From assembly GCA_000701625.1 (NCBI GenBank), contig KL370805.1:2440-66439 (forward strand): 64,000 nucleotides of DNA, written 5' to 3'. Source of the stretch: Lachnospiraceae bacterium MC2017 (GTDB lineage Bacteria; Bacillota; Clostridia; Lachnospirales; Lachnospiraceae). Below, one piece after another: positions 7,627-16,355 of this stretch. The translations under genes were made by a program, and so were the position numbers. Below the pieces are notes generated by a model. That model was not told where the DNA came from, did not search any database, and worked only from the letters and a program-made list of their open reading frames with translations. Numbering within the stretch: position 1 is the first letter of the stretch; the number at the start of each line of letters is the position of its first letter.

Positions 7627-9009
7627 TCATTCATTTCGGATAGCTGCCAGCGGACTAAGCTCCATTGCCCGCTTCGAAGGGAAGTAACCGGCCGCCATAC
7701 CAACAAGAACAGCAAACGCAAATCCCATAAGCATGAGCCAGACAGGTGTAACCGAAGTTTTTTCTGCGGTTACCGCATTAATTATAAGTGACGCGATAAA
7801 GCTGATAAGATCGCCTATTATACCACCAAGCGCACCTATCATTGTCGCTTCCAGAAGGAACATTCCTCTTATATCCGAAAGATTGCATCCAAGCACTTTC
7901 ATGACGCCGATCTCCTTAGTTCGTTCATAAATCGACATCATCATGGTATTTGCAATTCCTATAGCCGCAACAAGAAGAGACACACAACCGATACCGCCAA
8001 GCATTGCCTGCTGGGATCTTGCCTGTTTCTGTGTCTCCTCAATCCATTCGTAATTACTCTCTACAGAATAACCCATATCCCCGATTTCTTTCTGCAGATC
8101 AAGTACGTGATCAACACTATCTGCACGTACATAAATCTGATTATAAAACAACTGACGATATGGTGAACCATTTTTTTTGACCGGCTGACCCGGTATCGCC
8201 TTATTACGATACTCTTTTTTGAGAACTTTTTCCAGCGCATTTATATCGCAATATACGCTCCAGCTATAGTCTCTGTAGTCATCATTTGTATTTCCGTACA
8301 AAACTCCGGCAGTAGGTATCAGATATTTCTTTGGTGGTGCCGTAGGTTTATTTTCCGCAGAGCCGCCATCCTCAGAATACCCGTCGGATCCGCCTCTAAG
8401 AGAATTATAGGCATCTGTATCAAACACCGTAAACATCGGGTCTTTCATAAGATCTATATCCGGAAGCACATTTGTATCCCAGTAACTCTGTCCCGTTGCA
8501 TAGTTGGAAAACTCCTGAAGATACATGTTTCCGTATATAAATTTCAACTGGTCGCCTTCTTTTGGAAAGTCGCCTTCGTTAAATTTCCACTTCATGCTCT
8601 TTAATGCTTCGAGCGTATAACCATACCCCTCATAGCAAAAACTCTCATAGGCTCCCGTTCTCATTACACACTGAAACGTAAGAACAGGAGATGCTATTTC
8701 CACGTGATCGAGTTTTTTAATATTAGCCACTGTTTCATCCGACAGTTTCCCGTCTGTGGGATTACTTTTTTTACCCTGATCCGATGCTCCTCCGGACGAG
8801 TTACCGTTCCCCTCTCTGACCGTGATGGTAGTAAGACCACCATACTGTTCGATCATGGCCATGGACTGTTCTCTAAGTCCCAGACCAAGAGAAACCATGA
8901 CAACGATCGACGCGATACCTATAACTACTCCCAGGATAGTAAGTATCGTCCTTAACTTTCTGCGGATCAAAGACTTCCACGAATATCGGAAAAGATCACT
9001 GATCGTCAT
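7627..9009 (-). CDS. MacB/FtsX-type ABC transporter permease
   Basis: 460 residues. TM1 follows a basic start (RKLRTILTILGVVIGIASIVV), then a large extracytoplasmic MacB-like domain of about 260 residues. Three C-terminal TM segments form the FtsX domain with the signature MMSIYERTKEIGVMKVLG and end in PSKRAMELSPLAAIR. Such permeases act as mechanotransmitters for efflux or lipoprotein/peptide extrusion rather than as classical channels. The start overlaps the upstream surface-protein gene by 14 bp and the ATPase gene lies just before that, so the three genes form one unit. The substrate is unknown. Confidence 0.9.
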   Translation of the reverse strand: MTISDLFRYSWKSLIRRKLRTILTILGVVIGIASIVVMVSLGLGLREQSMAMIEQYGGLTTITVREGNGNSSGGASDQGKKSNPTDGKLSDETVANIKKLDHVEIASPVLTFQCVMRTGAYESFCYEGYGYTLEALKSMKWKFNEGDFPKEGDQLKFIYGNMYLQEFSNYATGQSYWDTNVLPDIDLMKDPMFTVFDTDAYNSLRGGSDGYSEDGGSAENKPTAPPKKYLIPTAGVLYGNTNDDYRDYSWSVYCDINALEKVLKKEYRNKAIPGQPVKKNGSPYRQLFYNQIYVRADSVDHVLDLQKEIGDMGYSVESNYEWIEETQKQARSQQAMLGGIGCVSLLVAAIGIANTMMMSIYERTKEIGVMKVLGCNLSDIRGMFLLEATMIGALGGIIGDLISFIASLIINAVTAEKTSVTPVWLMLMGFAFAVLVGMAAGYFPSKRAMELSPLAAIRNE

Positions 9010-10603
9010 TCTTTTCTTCCTCTGTTGTTTCCTCTGCGAGTTCTCTTAATTCCGCTTCTTCTTTTGCCTTCTTTTTCTTCTTTCTGATCTTAAAGAACAC
9101 AGTAAATATTATAACTATGACTACGATAGATCCGACCGCGATCATAAGATTTCTTACTATCGGATTCATCCCTGGCTGCTCTTCTTCCTCTTCCGTATAG
9201 CCAAAGTCGTCTTCCATATATTCAGAAACAAAGAGATTTATCTCCTTTGTTTCCTGTGTTACATTTCCGGATTCATCCTCATAGGAAATAGTACAGGGGA
9301 TAACTCCGTCATCTTCTGTAGGGGCTACTCCCGTAACCATTACATCCACATTTCCCGTTCCACCGGACTCTATGGCACCGACAAATGTCAGCGTCGGCTC
9401 TACTGAAGGTGCATTTATACTCACGCTTACATTGTAAAGCTTTGTCTTTCCTGTATTGTAAATGCTGAACATTACGTCAGACTGATCTCCGACATTGATA
9501 CTTGACGGTTCTACAGTTGCTGAACTTGTGTCAAATCTCGCTGGCTGATGAACAGGGATAGACACATTTGCTTCGCCCTCGTATGGGTTTGCTTCATCAT
9601 CCTCGTACTTCATCTTTATGTCCATAACATAAGGTTTCTGCTCGAGATCAGCCTTCGCTGTAAACTCCATAGAAAGATTTGTCTCACCACCTGCAGGTAT
9701 CGAGTTTACATAGAAACTGTTAGCACCGGATGTCGGAAGAAATGCGGCATACGAGCTTGCTTCATCTTTTCCCGTTACCGTTCCGGTAAGATCCAGTTCC
9801 ATATTGTCGACTGCTGTCCTGTTTGATGTATTTTTCATAGTAAGGGTCAGCAGGAATTTTTCACCGGCTTTTACGCTTTCCGGTTCTGTTTTAAAGCCTG
9901 TGACGATCACACGTGGAGTAGAGAGTTTTGTATCTTTCTCGTACCCGTCCGTCGTACCATACTTTGGCAGACCGACTGTTTTTACATATGTGGAAATCGT
10001 GCAGTTATGCACTTCACAAAGAGGATCAGTATATGTTATCTGATAATCCAGTCTGTAATATCCACTCTTTACATTATCCCTTGTACGGAAGGTCCATACG
10101 CAATTTTGTACACGCTTGTTTCTGTCAGGCTGTTCTTTCTCACCCACAAGTGTCTCTATCTTTTCTGTAAATCCGGTAGAATCAATTTCAAAAGGGAATT
10201 CATCCGTGCTGCTGGAAAGAACCGGTGTCACGATGACATCACGTACGTTGTAGTCATACATATTTACAAGCGGCAATACGACATAGAGTGCCTCTCCATG
10301 AGTCGCGACAGGAGTTACCCATGTAGCTGCCGGAACGATATACGGGTTTGTCGATGTTGCCTGACCGTACTGGCTACTGTCTCCTGATGAAGATGAATTA
10401 TCGGATGAATCAGTGTTAGATGATGAGTCTGAATTGCCCGAATCCGATGAACCTGATGAATTATTTATCAACAGACCGGGGGCTGATCCGTTGATCTCTG
10501 CATATGCCTTTACAGTACTTCCTGCCCCAAATGTCATTAGCACCGCTGATAAAGTCACTCCTGCGGCAATTCGTACAATTTTCTCCCTCAAGTTGTTTTT
10601 CAT
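8996..10603 (-). CDS. CARDB/COG1361-type surface protein, membrane anchored, ABC-associated
   Basis: 535 residues. A signal peptide covers roughly residues 1-35 (IAAGVTLSAVLMTFGAGSTVKAYA), followed by a Ser/Asp/Asn-rich linker. Three or more beta-sandwich repeats of the CARDB/NEW3 kind follow (for example VKAGEKFLLTLTMKNTSNRT and INVGDQSDVMFSIYNTGKT). The protein ends in one TM helix (MIAVGSIVVIVIIFTVFF), a lysine-rich stop and an acidic tail. It lies between the ATPase (4-bp overlap) and permease (14-bp overlap) genes, so it is probably a subunit of that transporter, comparable to the large accessory proteins found with MacB-like systems in Clostridia. The function is inferred only from context. 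Confidence 0.75.
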   Translation of the reverse strand: MKNNLREKIVRIAAGVTLSAVLMTFGAGSTVKAYAEINGSAPGLLINNSSGSSDSGNSDSSSNTDSSDNSSSSGDSSQYGQATSTNPYIVPAATWVTPVATHGEALYVVLPLVNMYDYNVRDVIVTPVLSSSTDEFPFEIDSTGFTEKIETLVGEKEQPDRNKRVQNCVWTFRTRDNVKSGYYRLDYQITYTDPLCEVHNCTISTYVKTVGLPKYGTTDGYEKDTKLSTPRVIVTGFKTEPESVKAGEKFLLTLTMKNTSNRTAVDNMELDLTGTVTGKDEASSYAAFLPTSGANSFYVNSIPAGGETNLSMEFTAKADLEQKPYVMDIKMKYEDDEANPYEGEANVSIPVHQPARFDTSSATVEPSSINVGDQSDVMFSIYNTGKTKLYNVSVSINAPSVEPTLTFVGAIESGGTGNVDVMVTGVAPTEDDGVIPCTISYEDESGNVTQETKEINLFVSEYMEDDFGYTEEEEEQPGMNPIVRNLMIAVGSIVVIVIIFTVFFKIRKKKKKAKEEAELRELAEETTEEEKNDDQ

Positions 10604-11298
10604 TGTTCTGCATCCTCTATTTTTCTACCGTCTTTTATACGGATTATCCTGTCCGCATATGAAGCCAGCTCATTATCGTGTGTGACCATGACCAGGGTCT
10701 GTTTCCTGTCATGAACCAGTCCCTGCATAAGTTTCAGTACCTCTCCCGTAGTTACCGAATCAAGGTTTCCCGTAGGTTCATCCGCAAAGATGATCTCCGG
10801 ATTAACAACCAGTGCTCTTGCGATTCCCACTCGCTGCTGCTGACCACCGGACATTTCTGTCGGCTTATGATCCATGAATCGCGATAATCCTACGAGTTTC
10901 AGAGTCTTTATAGCCGCTTTTCTGCGGACTTCCGGAGAAATACCGCGAAACACAAGCGGAAATTCTGTATTTTCTATTGCGTTGAGTGTAGGCATCAGAT
11001 TATATGCCTGAAAGATAAAACCGATATGATCCCGTCTAAAACGAACAAGTTCCTGCTCATTATAGGTTTCGATATGTTCTCCTGCGATCACTATCTCCCC
11101 ACGGGTCGGCTTTTCAAGACCTGCCAGCATATTTAGCAGTGTTGATTTTCCCGAGCCGGATGTACCGACTATTGCGACAAATTCGCCCTTATAAATGTCA
11201 AAGCTCACGCCATTCAGAGCGCGTACCCGCTCATCACCAAGCTTATAGATCTTGTAAAGATCACGAACAGTAATAACTGTCGTTTTGGTCTCCTGCAT
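10600..11298 (-). CDS. ABC transporter ATP-binding protein (LolD/MacB type)
   Basis: About 232 residues. Walker A is GTSGSGKST, the Q-loop FIFQAYNLMP, the signature EMSGGQQQRVGIARAL, Walker B IIFADEPTGNLD and the H-loop VMVTHDN. This pattern is diagnostic of the LolD/MacB/FtsE class that pairs with FtsX-type permeases such as the one encoded two genes downstream. The start is taken at 11298 because MQETKTTV begins the conserved domain; GGGGGAG lies only 2 nt upstream, which is unusually close. Upstream in-frame ATGs up to 11370 exist, but they fall in a repeated 42-bp sequence and lack a ribosome binding site. Confidence 0.88.
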   Translation of the reverse strand: MQETKTTVITVRDLYKIYKLGDERVRALNGVSFDIYKGEFVAIVGTSGSGKSTLLNMLAGLEKPTRGEIVIAGEHIETYNEQELVRFRRDHIGFIFQAYNLMPTLNAIENTEFPLVFRGISPEVRRKAAIKTLKLVGLSRFMDHKPTEMSGGQQQRVGIARALVVNPEIIFADEPTGNLDSVTTGEVLKLMQGLVHDRKQTLVMVTHDNELASYADRIIRIKDGRKIEDAEQ

Positions 11299-11328
11299 TA
11301 CTCCCCCGATATATGAAGATGGCAGAGC

Positions 11329-11370
11329 CAATTGCATGAGCTTCATCAAAAGCAAAGCAATTCGTGCCAT
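11329..11370. repeat. 42-bp imperfect palindromic repeat, copy 1
   Basis: 35 of 42 positions are identical to copy 2 at 11464-11505 in the same orientation. Both begin with AATTGC and carry GCAATTCGTG near the other end, so each can fold into a hairpin. This copy flanks the start of the ABC ATPase gene. Confidence 0.7.
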
Positions 11371-11379
11371 CAGTTAATT

Positions 11380-11426
11380 TGAAATAATAAAATCACTGTG
11401 CCACAGATGAGTATAGCACAGTGATT
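11380..11426 (-). terminator. Intrinsic terminator downstream of glyA
   Basis: An 11-bp perfect stem AATCACTGTGC/GCACAGTGATT with a 14-nt loop is followed on the minus strand by TTATTATTT. It separates glyA from the ABC/MBOAT operon. Confidence 0.7.
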
Positions 11427-11463
11427 ATATTAACGATACTTATGTTTTATTAATATTTCCTTA

Positions 11464-11505
11464 GAATTGCGTGAGCTTCATAAGAAGCGATGCAATTCGT
11501 GTCAT
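11464..11505. repeat. 42-bp imperfect palindromic repeat, copy 2
   Basis: The second copy of the repeat at 11329-11370. The GAATTGC/GCAATTC outer arms and GCTTC/GAAGC inner arms form a hairpin immediately after the glyA stop. No T-run follows, so it is not a standard terminator. Confidence 0.7.
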
Positions 11506-11515
11506 AATCAAAGCC

Positions 11516-12754
11516 TTATATTAACGGATATTTGTCAGTAAGGCTCTTTACGATGGCGCGTGCCTCTGAAACCTTATCCTTTCCTCCAAGTACTACGAGG
11601 GAGATTGCCTCTGCAACCTTGTCGCAATCTTCTTCATTAAATCCACGCGTTGTTACAGCCGGTGTTCCGAGACGGATACCACTTGTTACAAACGGCTTCT
11701 GAGGATCATTCGGGATAGTGTTCTTATTTGCAGTGATATGCGCTTCATCGAGAAGTGCTTCTACCTCTTTACCAGTAAGTCCCTGCGGAACCAGATTTAA
11801 AAGCATCAGATGATTGTCTGTACCACCTGAAACGATGGAAAGTCCACGCTTCATGAGACCTTCGCTCAGTGCCTTAGCGTTCTTTACAACATTTTCTGCA
11901 TAAGTCTTAAACTCAGGCTGAAGTGCTTCTTTAAGGCAAACTGCCTTACCTGCAATAACATGCATCAGAGGACCACCCTGAATTCCCGGGAATACAGCTT
12001 TATTAAACTTAAACTTATCTGCTGCTTCCTGGCTTGAAAGGATAAGTCCGCCTCTCGGTCCGCGGAGAGTTTTATGTGTTGTAGTAGTAACCACATCAGC
12101 GATACCTACAGGTGAAGGATGTACACCAGCTGCTACAAGGCCTGCGATGTGAGCCATATCTACCATGAGATATGCCCCTACTTCATCAGCAATTTCACGG
12201 AACTTCTTAAAATCGATCGTGCGGGCATATGCAGATGCACCGGCAATGATCATCTTTGGATGACACTCGTGAGCGATCTCACGAACCTTATCATAATCGA
12301 TGAATCCGTCTGCATTTACACCATAAGGCACACAGTTAAAATATGAACCGGAGAAATTTACCGGTGAACCATGAGACAGATGTCCGCCCTGATCAAGGTT
12401 CATTCCCATATATGTGTCACCGGGCTTCATCATTGCAAAGAACACCGCCATGTTTGCCTGTGCTCCGGAATGAGGCTGCACATTTGCATATTCACAATGG
12501 AATAACTCCTTTGCTCTCTCACGTGCAAGCTCCTCAACTACGTCTACACAACCACATCCGCCATAGTATCTGTGTCCCGGGTATCCTTCAGCATACTTAT
12601 TTGTAAGCGGACTTCCCATAGCTGCCATAACAGCCTTGCTTGTCCAGTTTTCAGATGCTATAAGCTCGATATGACTATCCTGTCTTTCTTCTTCCTGCAC
12701 GATCGCATCTGCGATTTCCGGATCAACGGCTCTGATGTCGTCTAATGAGTACAT
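11516..12754 (-). CDS. glyA: Serine hydroxymethyltransferase
   Basis: 412 residues, normal for SHMT. It interconverts serine and glycine with tetrahydrofolate to give 5,10-methylene-THF, using pyridoxal phosphate in the cytoplasm. The PLP lysine is K228 in [16 protein letters not shown]; the family blocks [16 protein letters not shown] and QPHSGAQAN are intact. The start at 12754 has a perfect AGGAGG 7 nt upstream; a further in-frame ATG at 12772 overlaps that site and is rejected. It has its own promoter and a structured leader of about 95 nt, and ends at the terminator at 11380-11426. Confidence 0.98.
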   Translation of the reverse strand: MYSLDDIRAVDPEIADAIVQEEERQDSHIELIASENWTSKAVMAAMGSPLTNKYAEGYPGHRYYGGCGCVDVVEELARERAKELFHCEYANVQPHSGAQANMAVFFAMMKPGDTYMGMNLDQGGHLSHGSPVNFSGSYFNCVPYGVNADGFIDYDKVREIAHECHPKMIIAGASAYARTIDFKKFREIADEVGAYLMVDMAHIAGLVAAGVHPSPVGIADVVTTTTHKTLRGPRGGLILSSQEAADKFKFNKAVFPGIQGGPLMHVIAGKAVCLKEALQPEFKTYAENVVKNAKALSEGLMKRGLSIVSGGTDNHLMLLNLVPQGLTGKEVEALLDEAHITANKNTIPNDPQKPFVTSGIRLGTPAVTTRGFNEEDCDKVAEAISLVVLGGKDKVSEARAIVKSLTDKYPLI

Positions 12755-12764
12755 TTTTTTCCTC

Positions 12765-12848
12765 CTACTCAAATCTGATGCCGGTTTTGCCCGACCGAAA
12801 GCCCCTTCATCAACGCGAGCAGGCTTTCATTCATTACAGCGTTAAACA
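12765..12848 (-). promoter_or_regulatory. Structured 5' leader of glyA
   Basis: The leader contains a GAAAGCC/GGCTTTC hairpin nested in AACGC/GCGTT, followed by GGTC...ACCGG. I could not match it to the THF, glycine or other riboswitch consensus, and there is no terminator-like T-run, so a regulatory role is only suggested. Confidence 0.25.
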
Positions 12849-12854
12849 ACTAAA

Positions 12855-12883
12855 ATTATAACATATAATTATTTATTTTTGAA
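12855..12883 (-). promoter_or_regulatory. Probable sigma-A promoter of glyA
   Basis: A perfect TATAAT -10 (12855-12860) lies 17 bp from TTCAAA (12878-12883, 4 of 6 matches to TTGACA) on the minus strand. It is divergent from the PAP2 promoter, with about 15 bp between the two. Confidence 0.6.
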
Positions 12884-12898
12884 CAATTTCTTAATCTA

Positions 12899-12927
12899 TT
12901 GAAGTGTCATTTCCATTATGCTAAAAT
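12899..12927 (+). promoter_or_regulatory. Probable sigma-A promoter of the PAP2-like gene
   Basis: TTGAAG, a 17-bp spacer and TAAAAT (12922-12927), about 25 bp before the chosen ATG at 12953. Confidence 0.55.
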
Positions 12928-12952
12928 TCTGATTTCAAGGAGACTAAAACTT

Positions 12953-13642
12953 ATGAAGGCTTTTGTAAAAAGATACTCGCATGGTTTTCTAGCGCTTGCG
13001 TACCTTTTTTTGTTTTATCTTCCATGGTTCACGCTACTGGAAAATCAAGTTACCAGAAACTATCATATAATCCATATGGCAGCGGATGATCTGATCCCGT
13101 TCTGTGAATACTTCATTGTTCCTTACCTTCTCTGGTTTTTCTACATCGCCGGAGTTGTCGCATATATGATATTCACAAATAAAAAGGATTACTATCGCAC
13201 CATCACGTTCTTATTTATAGGAATGACCATATTCCTGCTGATATCGACGTTTTATCCAAATGGATGCCAGCTTCGTCCCGTTGTATTTCCACGGAACAAT
13301 ATTTTTACCCAGCTGGTTCTCGGACTTTACCATACCGACACACCGACGAATCTGTTTCCCAGTATTCATGTTTATAATTCTCTCGGAGCACATTTCGCCA
13401 TCATCCATTCAGAGAAACTAAGCAAGAACAGATTTGTGCGCAATGGATCTCTTATCCTTTGTATCTCGATAATACTTGCCACAATGTTCCTTAAGCAGCA
13501 TTCCATCTTCGATGTTGCGAGCGCATTTATTATGGCTACGGTAATGTTCCTGCTCGTATATGTGATCGACTACAAAGCTGTATTTACCCGTCTCAGAACT
13601 GTTCGCGAAGGACGCGCCCAGAACGAAGGCGAGATCGGATAA
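12953..13642 (+). CDS. PAP2-superfamily membrane protein (lipid phosphatase/phosphotransferase-like)
   Basis: About 229 residues with six membrane segments. The PAP2 core is visible as the FPSIHVYNS motif (PSxH) and the later LKQHSIFDVASA motif with its catalytic His and Asp. The first PAP2 motif, normally KxxxxxxRP, may be represented by NGCQLRPVVFPRN. Such enzymes act on phospholipids or polyprenyl phosphates at the membrane surface. The start at 12953 has CAAGGAG 10 nt upstream; an earlier in-frame ATG at 12899 lies inside the promoter. It is a single-gene unit closed by a bidirectional terminator. Confidence 0.8.
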   Translation: MKAFVKRYSHGFLALAYLFLFYLPWFTLLENQVTRNYHIIHMAADDLIPFCEYFIVPYLLWFFYIAGVVAYMIFTNKKDYYRTITFLFIGMTIFLLISTFYPNGCQLRPVVFPRNNIFTQLVLGLYHTDTPTNLFPSIHVYNSLGAHFAIIHSEKLSKNRFVRNGSLILCISIILATMFLKQHSIFDVASAFIMATVMFLLVYVIDYKAVFTRLRTVREGRAQNEGEIG

Positions 13643-13643
13643 T

Positions 13644-13686
13644 AAAAATGACACCTTTCCATTAATTTGGTCAGGTGTCATTTTTT
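13644..13686. terminator. Bidirectional intrinsic terminator
   Basis: AAATGACACCT and AGGTGTCATTT pair with a 16-nt loop. T-runs flank the stem on both strands. It serves the PAP2-like gene (+) and the convergent glycosyltransferase gene (-). Confidence 0.85.
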
Positions 13687-13691
13687 ATTCA

Positions 13692-14708
13692 TTAATTAAA
13701 TCCTACAAACCAGTGCGCAAGCTTATAACCTCCGACAGTTATCTTTCTTCCGGATCTGCCGGGAAGATTTACCGCACGTCCAAGTAATCCATGACGGATC
13801 TTTAAGTAGAGCATCAAATTCTTATCTTTCAGATACTCCCAAAGCGCGGCTTTCTTCTCAAGCGCCTCCTCCGTATTTGCACGTATTAGCATTACCGAAG
13901 AGATGGTCATCATGATATCAAGGTAACTCAGCATGTATTTTCTAAGTTTTCTATTGGGAATATTTCGACCGGCCATGTAATCGATCATGAGCTTATTTAC
14001 GCGAATTTGCTGATCAACCCGGCTGATCATTACTTTTTCATTAACTGACTGATCATCTCTGCCTATGAAGTAACGATAGAAATTTACATTGAGATAGTAG
14101 ATTGTCCTCACATACGGAAGTGGCTCAAATACAAAGATATTATCCACGTAAAAAGTATGTTTAGGTAGTTCAAGACCACATTCCCTGAGAAGTGATGTGC
14201 GGTATATCACCGAGTGCATGAGCAGGTACTGTCCCTTGTGAAAATGGCGTACACCATCCCATGTTACCATCTCATTAGAAGGAAGCGCAAAACGATATGT
14301 CATAACCTTTTTATGTTTTGCTCCCTGCTTCTCATATACAAAGTTGCATACCATAAGATCAAGAACCGTATCCCCCCGAACGATCCCGGAAAGTGTTTCA
14401 AGCACTCTCTTATAGGCATCCCCATCTACCCAGTCATCCGAATCAACTACTTTAAAGTACATACCCGAAGCATTTCGAATACCAGTATTTACTGCTTCTC
14501 CGTGTCCGCCATTTTTCTGATGGATCGCTTTGCAGATACCCGGATATTTCTTTTCATATTCATCGGCGATCTCTGCTGTTTTATCTGTGGAGCCGTCATC
14601 AACTATCAGGATCTCAACCTCTTCCCCACCAGGCAAAAGCGAATCTATACAGTGACGCATATATGCCTCTGAATTATAGCAAGGCACGGCAAATGACAGT
14701 AATTTCAT
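13692..14708 (-). CDS. Family 2 glycosyltransferase
   Basis: About 338 residues. A GT-A fold is indicated by LLSFAVPCYNSEAYM at the start, ILIVDDGSTDKT (nucleotide-sugar binding), GHGEAVNTGI, and the DXD-type metal site VVDSDDWVDGD near residue 95. The C-terminal half is helical and similar to EpsJ/WcaA-like glycan synthases. The start at 14708 has AAAGGA 11 nt upstream and gives MKLLSFAVP; a more upstream ATG at 14753 would overlap the DUF1653 gene. The gene follows the DUF1653 gene by 19 bp. Donor and acceptor are unknown; it probably contributes to a surface glycan. Confidence 0.88.
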   Translation of the reverse strand: MKLLSFAVPCYNSEAYMRHCIDSLLPGGEEVEILIVDDGSTDKTAEIADEYEKKYPGICKAIHQKNGGHGEAVNTGIRNASGMYFKVVDSDDWVDGDAYKRVLETLSGIVRGDTVLDLMVCNFVYEKQGAKHKKVMTYRFALPSNEMVTWDGVRHFHKGQYLLMHSVIYRTSLLRECGLELPKHTFYVDNIFVFEPLPYVRTIYYLNVNFYRYFIGRDDQSVNEKVMISRVDQQIRVNKLMIDYMAGRNIPNRKLRKYMLSYLDIMMTISSVMLIRANTEEALEKKAALWEYLKDKNLMLYLKIRHGLLGRAVNLPGRSGRKITVGGYKLAHWFVGFN

Positions 14709-14727
14709 CTTAATTCTTTTCCTTTCG

Positions 14728-15288
14728 TCAATTTCTAAGACGGCTTCCCTCAAATCTTACCGTCATAAGAAGATACTCCCTAAGCTCCGCATAACGGTCA
14801 GCTATATCTCCCTGTCTGATCTCAGTATCCAACGAAACAGCTATCGCATCTATGGTTTCATTTGTGAGACGTGTTCTGATCTTCTCCAATACATCCAGCT
14901 TTTCTTCCGGACCATCTGCATCGAGGAATCTCAATAATTCAGAAGAAATCTCACCATCTTCCTGAGAATTATTTGATGATACGTTACTTAAAGAATCTTT
15001 CTGGCCAACAGTATCGCTTACTTGCGCGATTGATGCGGTCTCAGGCTCAGTGCTTCCGCTCTCGATCTTTTCAAATCGATATTTTGCCTTTACTTCCGGA
15101 TGCTTATTATGATCGACCTTTTTCATAAAGTCAGTCAGAGGGCATGCAAGCGCCTTTCCCTCTCCGCCGGCCGGTATATATACAACAAGTTCTTCATACG
15201 TCTCTGTATGGCGCGCTCTTGCAAGGATCTCATACTCAACGCCGTCTATATCACGATATAATTCACCTCGTTTTGGAGTTTCACGCAT
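14728..15288 (-). CDS. DUF1653 domain protein
   Basis: 186 residues. The first 70 residues match the DUF1653 pattern (RGELYRDIDGVEYEILARARHTETYEELVVY, then a LTDFMKKV end), a small SH3-like fold of unknown function. The middle (residues 75-115) is Ser/Gln-rich linker. The end is a helical segment (LDVLEKIRTRLTNETIDAIAVSLDTEI) with no family I recognise. It lies 24 bp after holA and just before the glycosyltransferase gene, so it may share the comE-holA transcript. Confidence 0.75.
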   Translation of the reverse strand: MRETPKRGELYRDIDGVEYEILARARHTETYEELVVYIPAGGEGKALACPLTDFMKKVDHNKHPEVKAKYRFEKIESGSTEPETASIAQVSDTVGQKDSLSNVSSNNSQEDGEISSELLRFLDADGPEEKLDVLEKIRTRLTNETIDAIAVSLDTEIRQGDIADRYAELREYLLMTVRFEGSRLRN

Positions 15289-15312
15289 ATCAAACCTCTC
15301 TTTCTTTGACTG

Positions 15313-16314
15313 TTATTTACCTCTCCCGGAATATTTAATTATCACAAGTTCAACGCTCAGCTTGTCTGTGATCTTTCCTGTCTTCACATCTTCTTCCGCA
15401 TTCACACAGTCCTGTAAAGCTCTCTTCAGGCTTTCTGAAGTATACCCTGATGCAGTACTCACATATTTTTTTACAAAAAACGGAGGTATCTTTACAGTCT
15501 TTGCTATCTCTCCGTATGCCGCTCTTTTTTCAGTAAGAGCTTTTACCTGCAGTAATATATTAAATTCTCTGGCTATCAGGAAAAGTATCCTCATTGGAGG
15601 TTCTTTTAAGAGAAGAAGATCATAGTATATATCCAACGCTTTCTTCTGCATCCCGTTGGCTATTGCTTCTACCATATCAAAGATGGAATTGGTTATCTGA
15701 AGAGTGCAGATACTGTCTACGTCTTCATCTTCGATAATATCCCGATCTCCGACATAGGCAACGAGCTTCTCTATCTCATTTTTAAGATTTACCATATCAG
15801 TACCGCAACGACCCAGAATGCGCTCTACCGTAGACCCCCTGATTTTTTTACTCTCATCCTTTAAGAGCCTTGCGATCCAAACCTTAAGATCTGCTTCTTT
15901 TTGAACTCCGCATTCCTCAACATGTCCATTTTTCTGAACAGCCTTGTACATACGGCTTCGCTTATCAACCTCTGTTTCGTTAAAGACAAACACCGTTCCT
16001 TCGGGGATCTCCGACATGTAGTCCACGATCTTGTCATCAGCTGCCCCTTTGAAAAGTCCGCTGCCATCCACAACAATAAGCCGCCTCGGTGCCATGAACG
16101 GCATCGTTTCTCCCAGATCAATGAGAGAAGCGATGTTTATGTCCTTCCCCGAAAAGAAGGCCGTATTCATGGTATCACCCGGCGGCGTTACAGCATCAAT
16201 AAGCTTATTCCTATATTGCTCTCTTAGATAAGCCTCTTCTCCGCAAAGAAGATAGACTCTCCTGAAGTCCATATTTTTTATGTCCTGTACGACCTCATTC
16301 ATAAGAATAATCAT
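15313..16314 (-). CDS. holA: DNA polymerase III subunit delta
   Basis: 333 residues. This is the clamp-loader subunit that opens the beta sliding clamp. The family pattern is clear: VYLLCGEEAYLREQYRNKL at the start, a degenerate AAA+ core (PFMAPRRLIVVDGSGLFKG, GTVFVFNETEVDKRSRMYKAV), domain II and the C-terminal collar helices (IFDMVEAIANGMQKKAL, ILFLIAREFNILLQVKAL). Location downstream of comEC is common in Firmicutes. No good Shine-Dalgarno is visible for the ATG at 16314 or for the in-frame ATG at 16302, so the start is uncertain by four codons. Confidence 0.95.
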   Translation of the reverse strand: MIILMNEVVQDIKNMDFRRVYLLCGEEAYLREQYRNKLIDAVTPPGDTMNTAFFSGKDINIASLIDLGETMPFMAPRRLIVVDGSGLFKGAADDKIVDYMSEIPEGTVFVFNETEVDKRSRMYKAVQKNGHVEECGVQKEADLKVWIARLLKDESKKIRGSTVERILGRCGTDMVNLKNEIEKLVAYVGDRDIIEDEDVDSICTLQITNSIFDMVEAIANGMQKKALDIYYDLLLLKEPPMRILFLIAREFNILLQVKALTEKRAAYGEIAKTVKIPPFFVKKYVSTASGYTSESLKRALQDCVNAEEDVKTGKITDKLSVELVIIKYSGRGK

Positions 16315-16355
16315 CGCATAGCTTCAAATTATCGTCAAGCTATTTCATGCTATGT

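Noticed and set aside
12765-12848. THF or glycine riboswitch in the glyA leader
   Set aside because: The leader is structured, but I could not align it to either consensus and it has no terminator or clear Shine-Dalgarno sequestration; kept only as a low-confidence leader.
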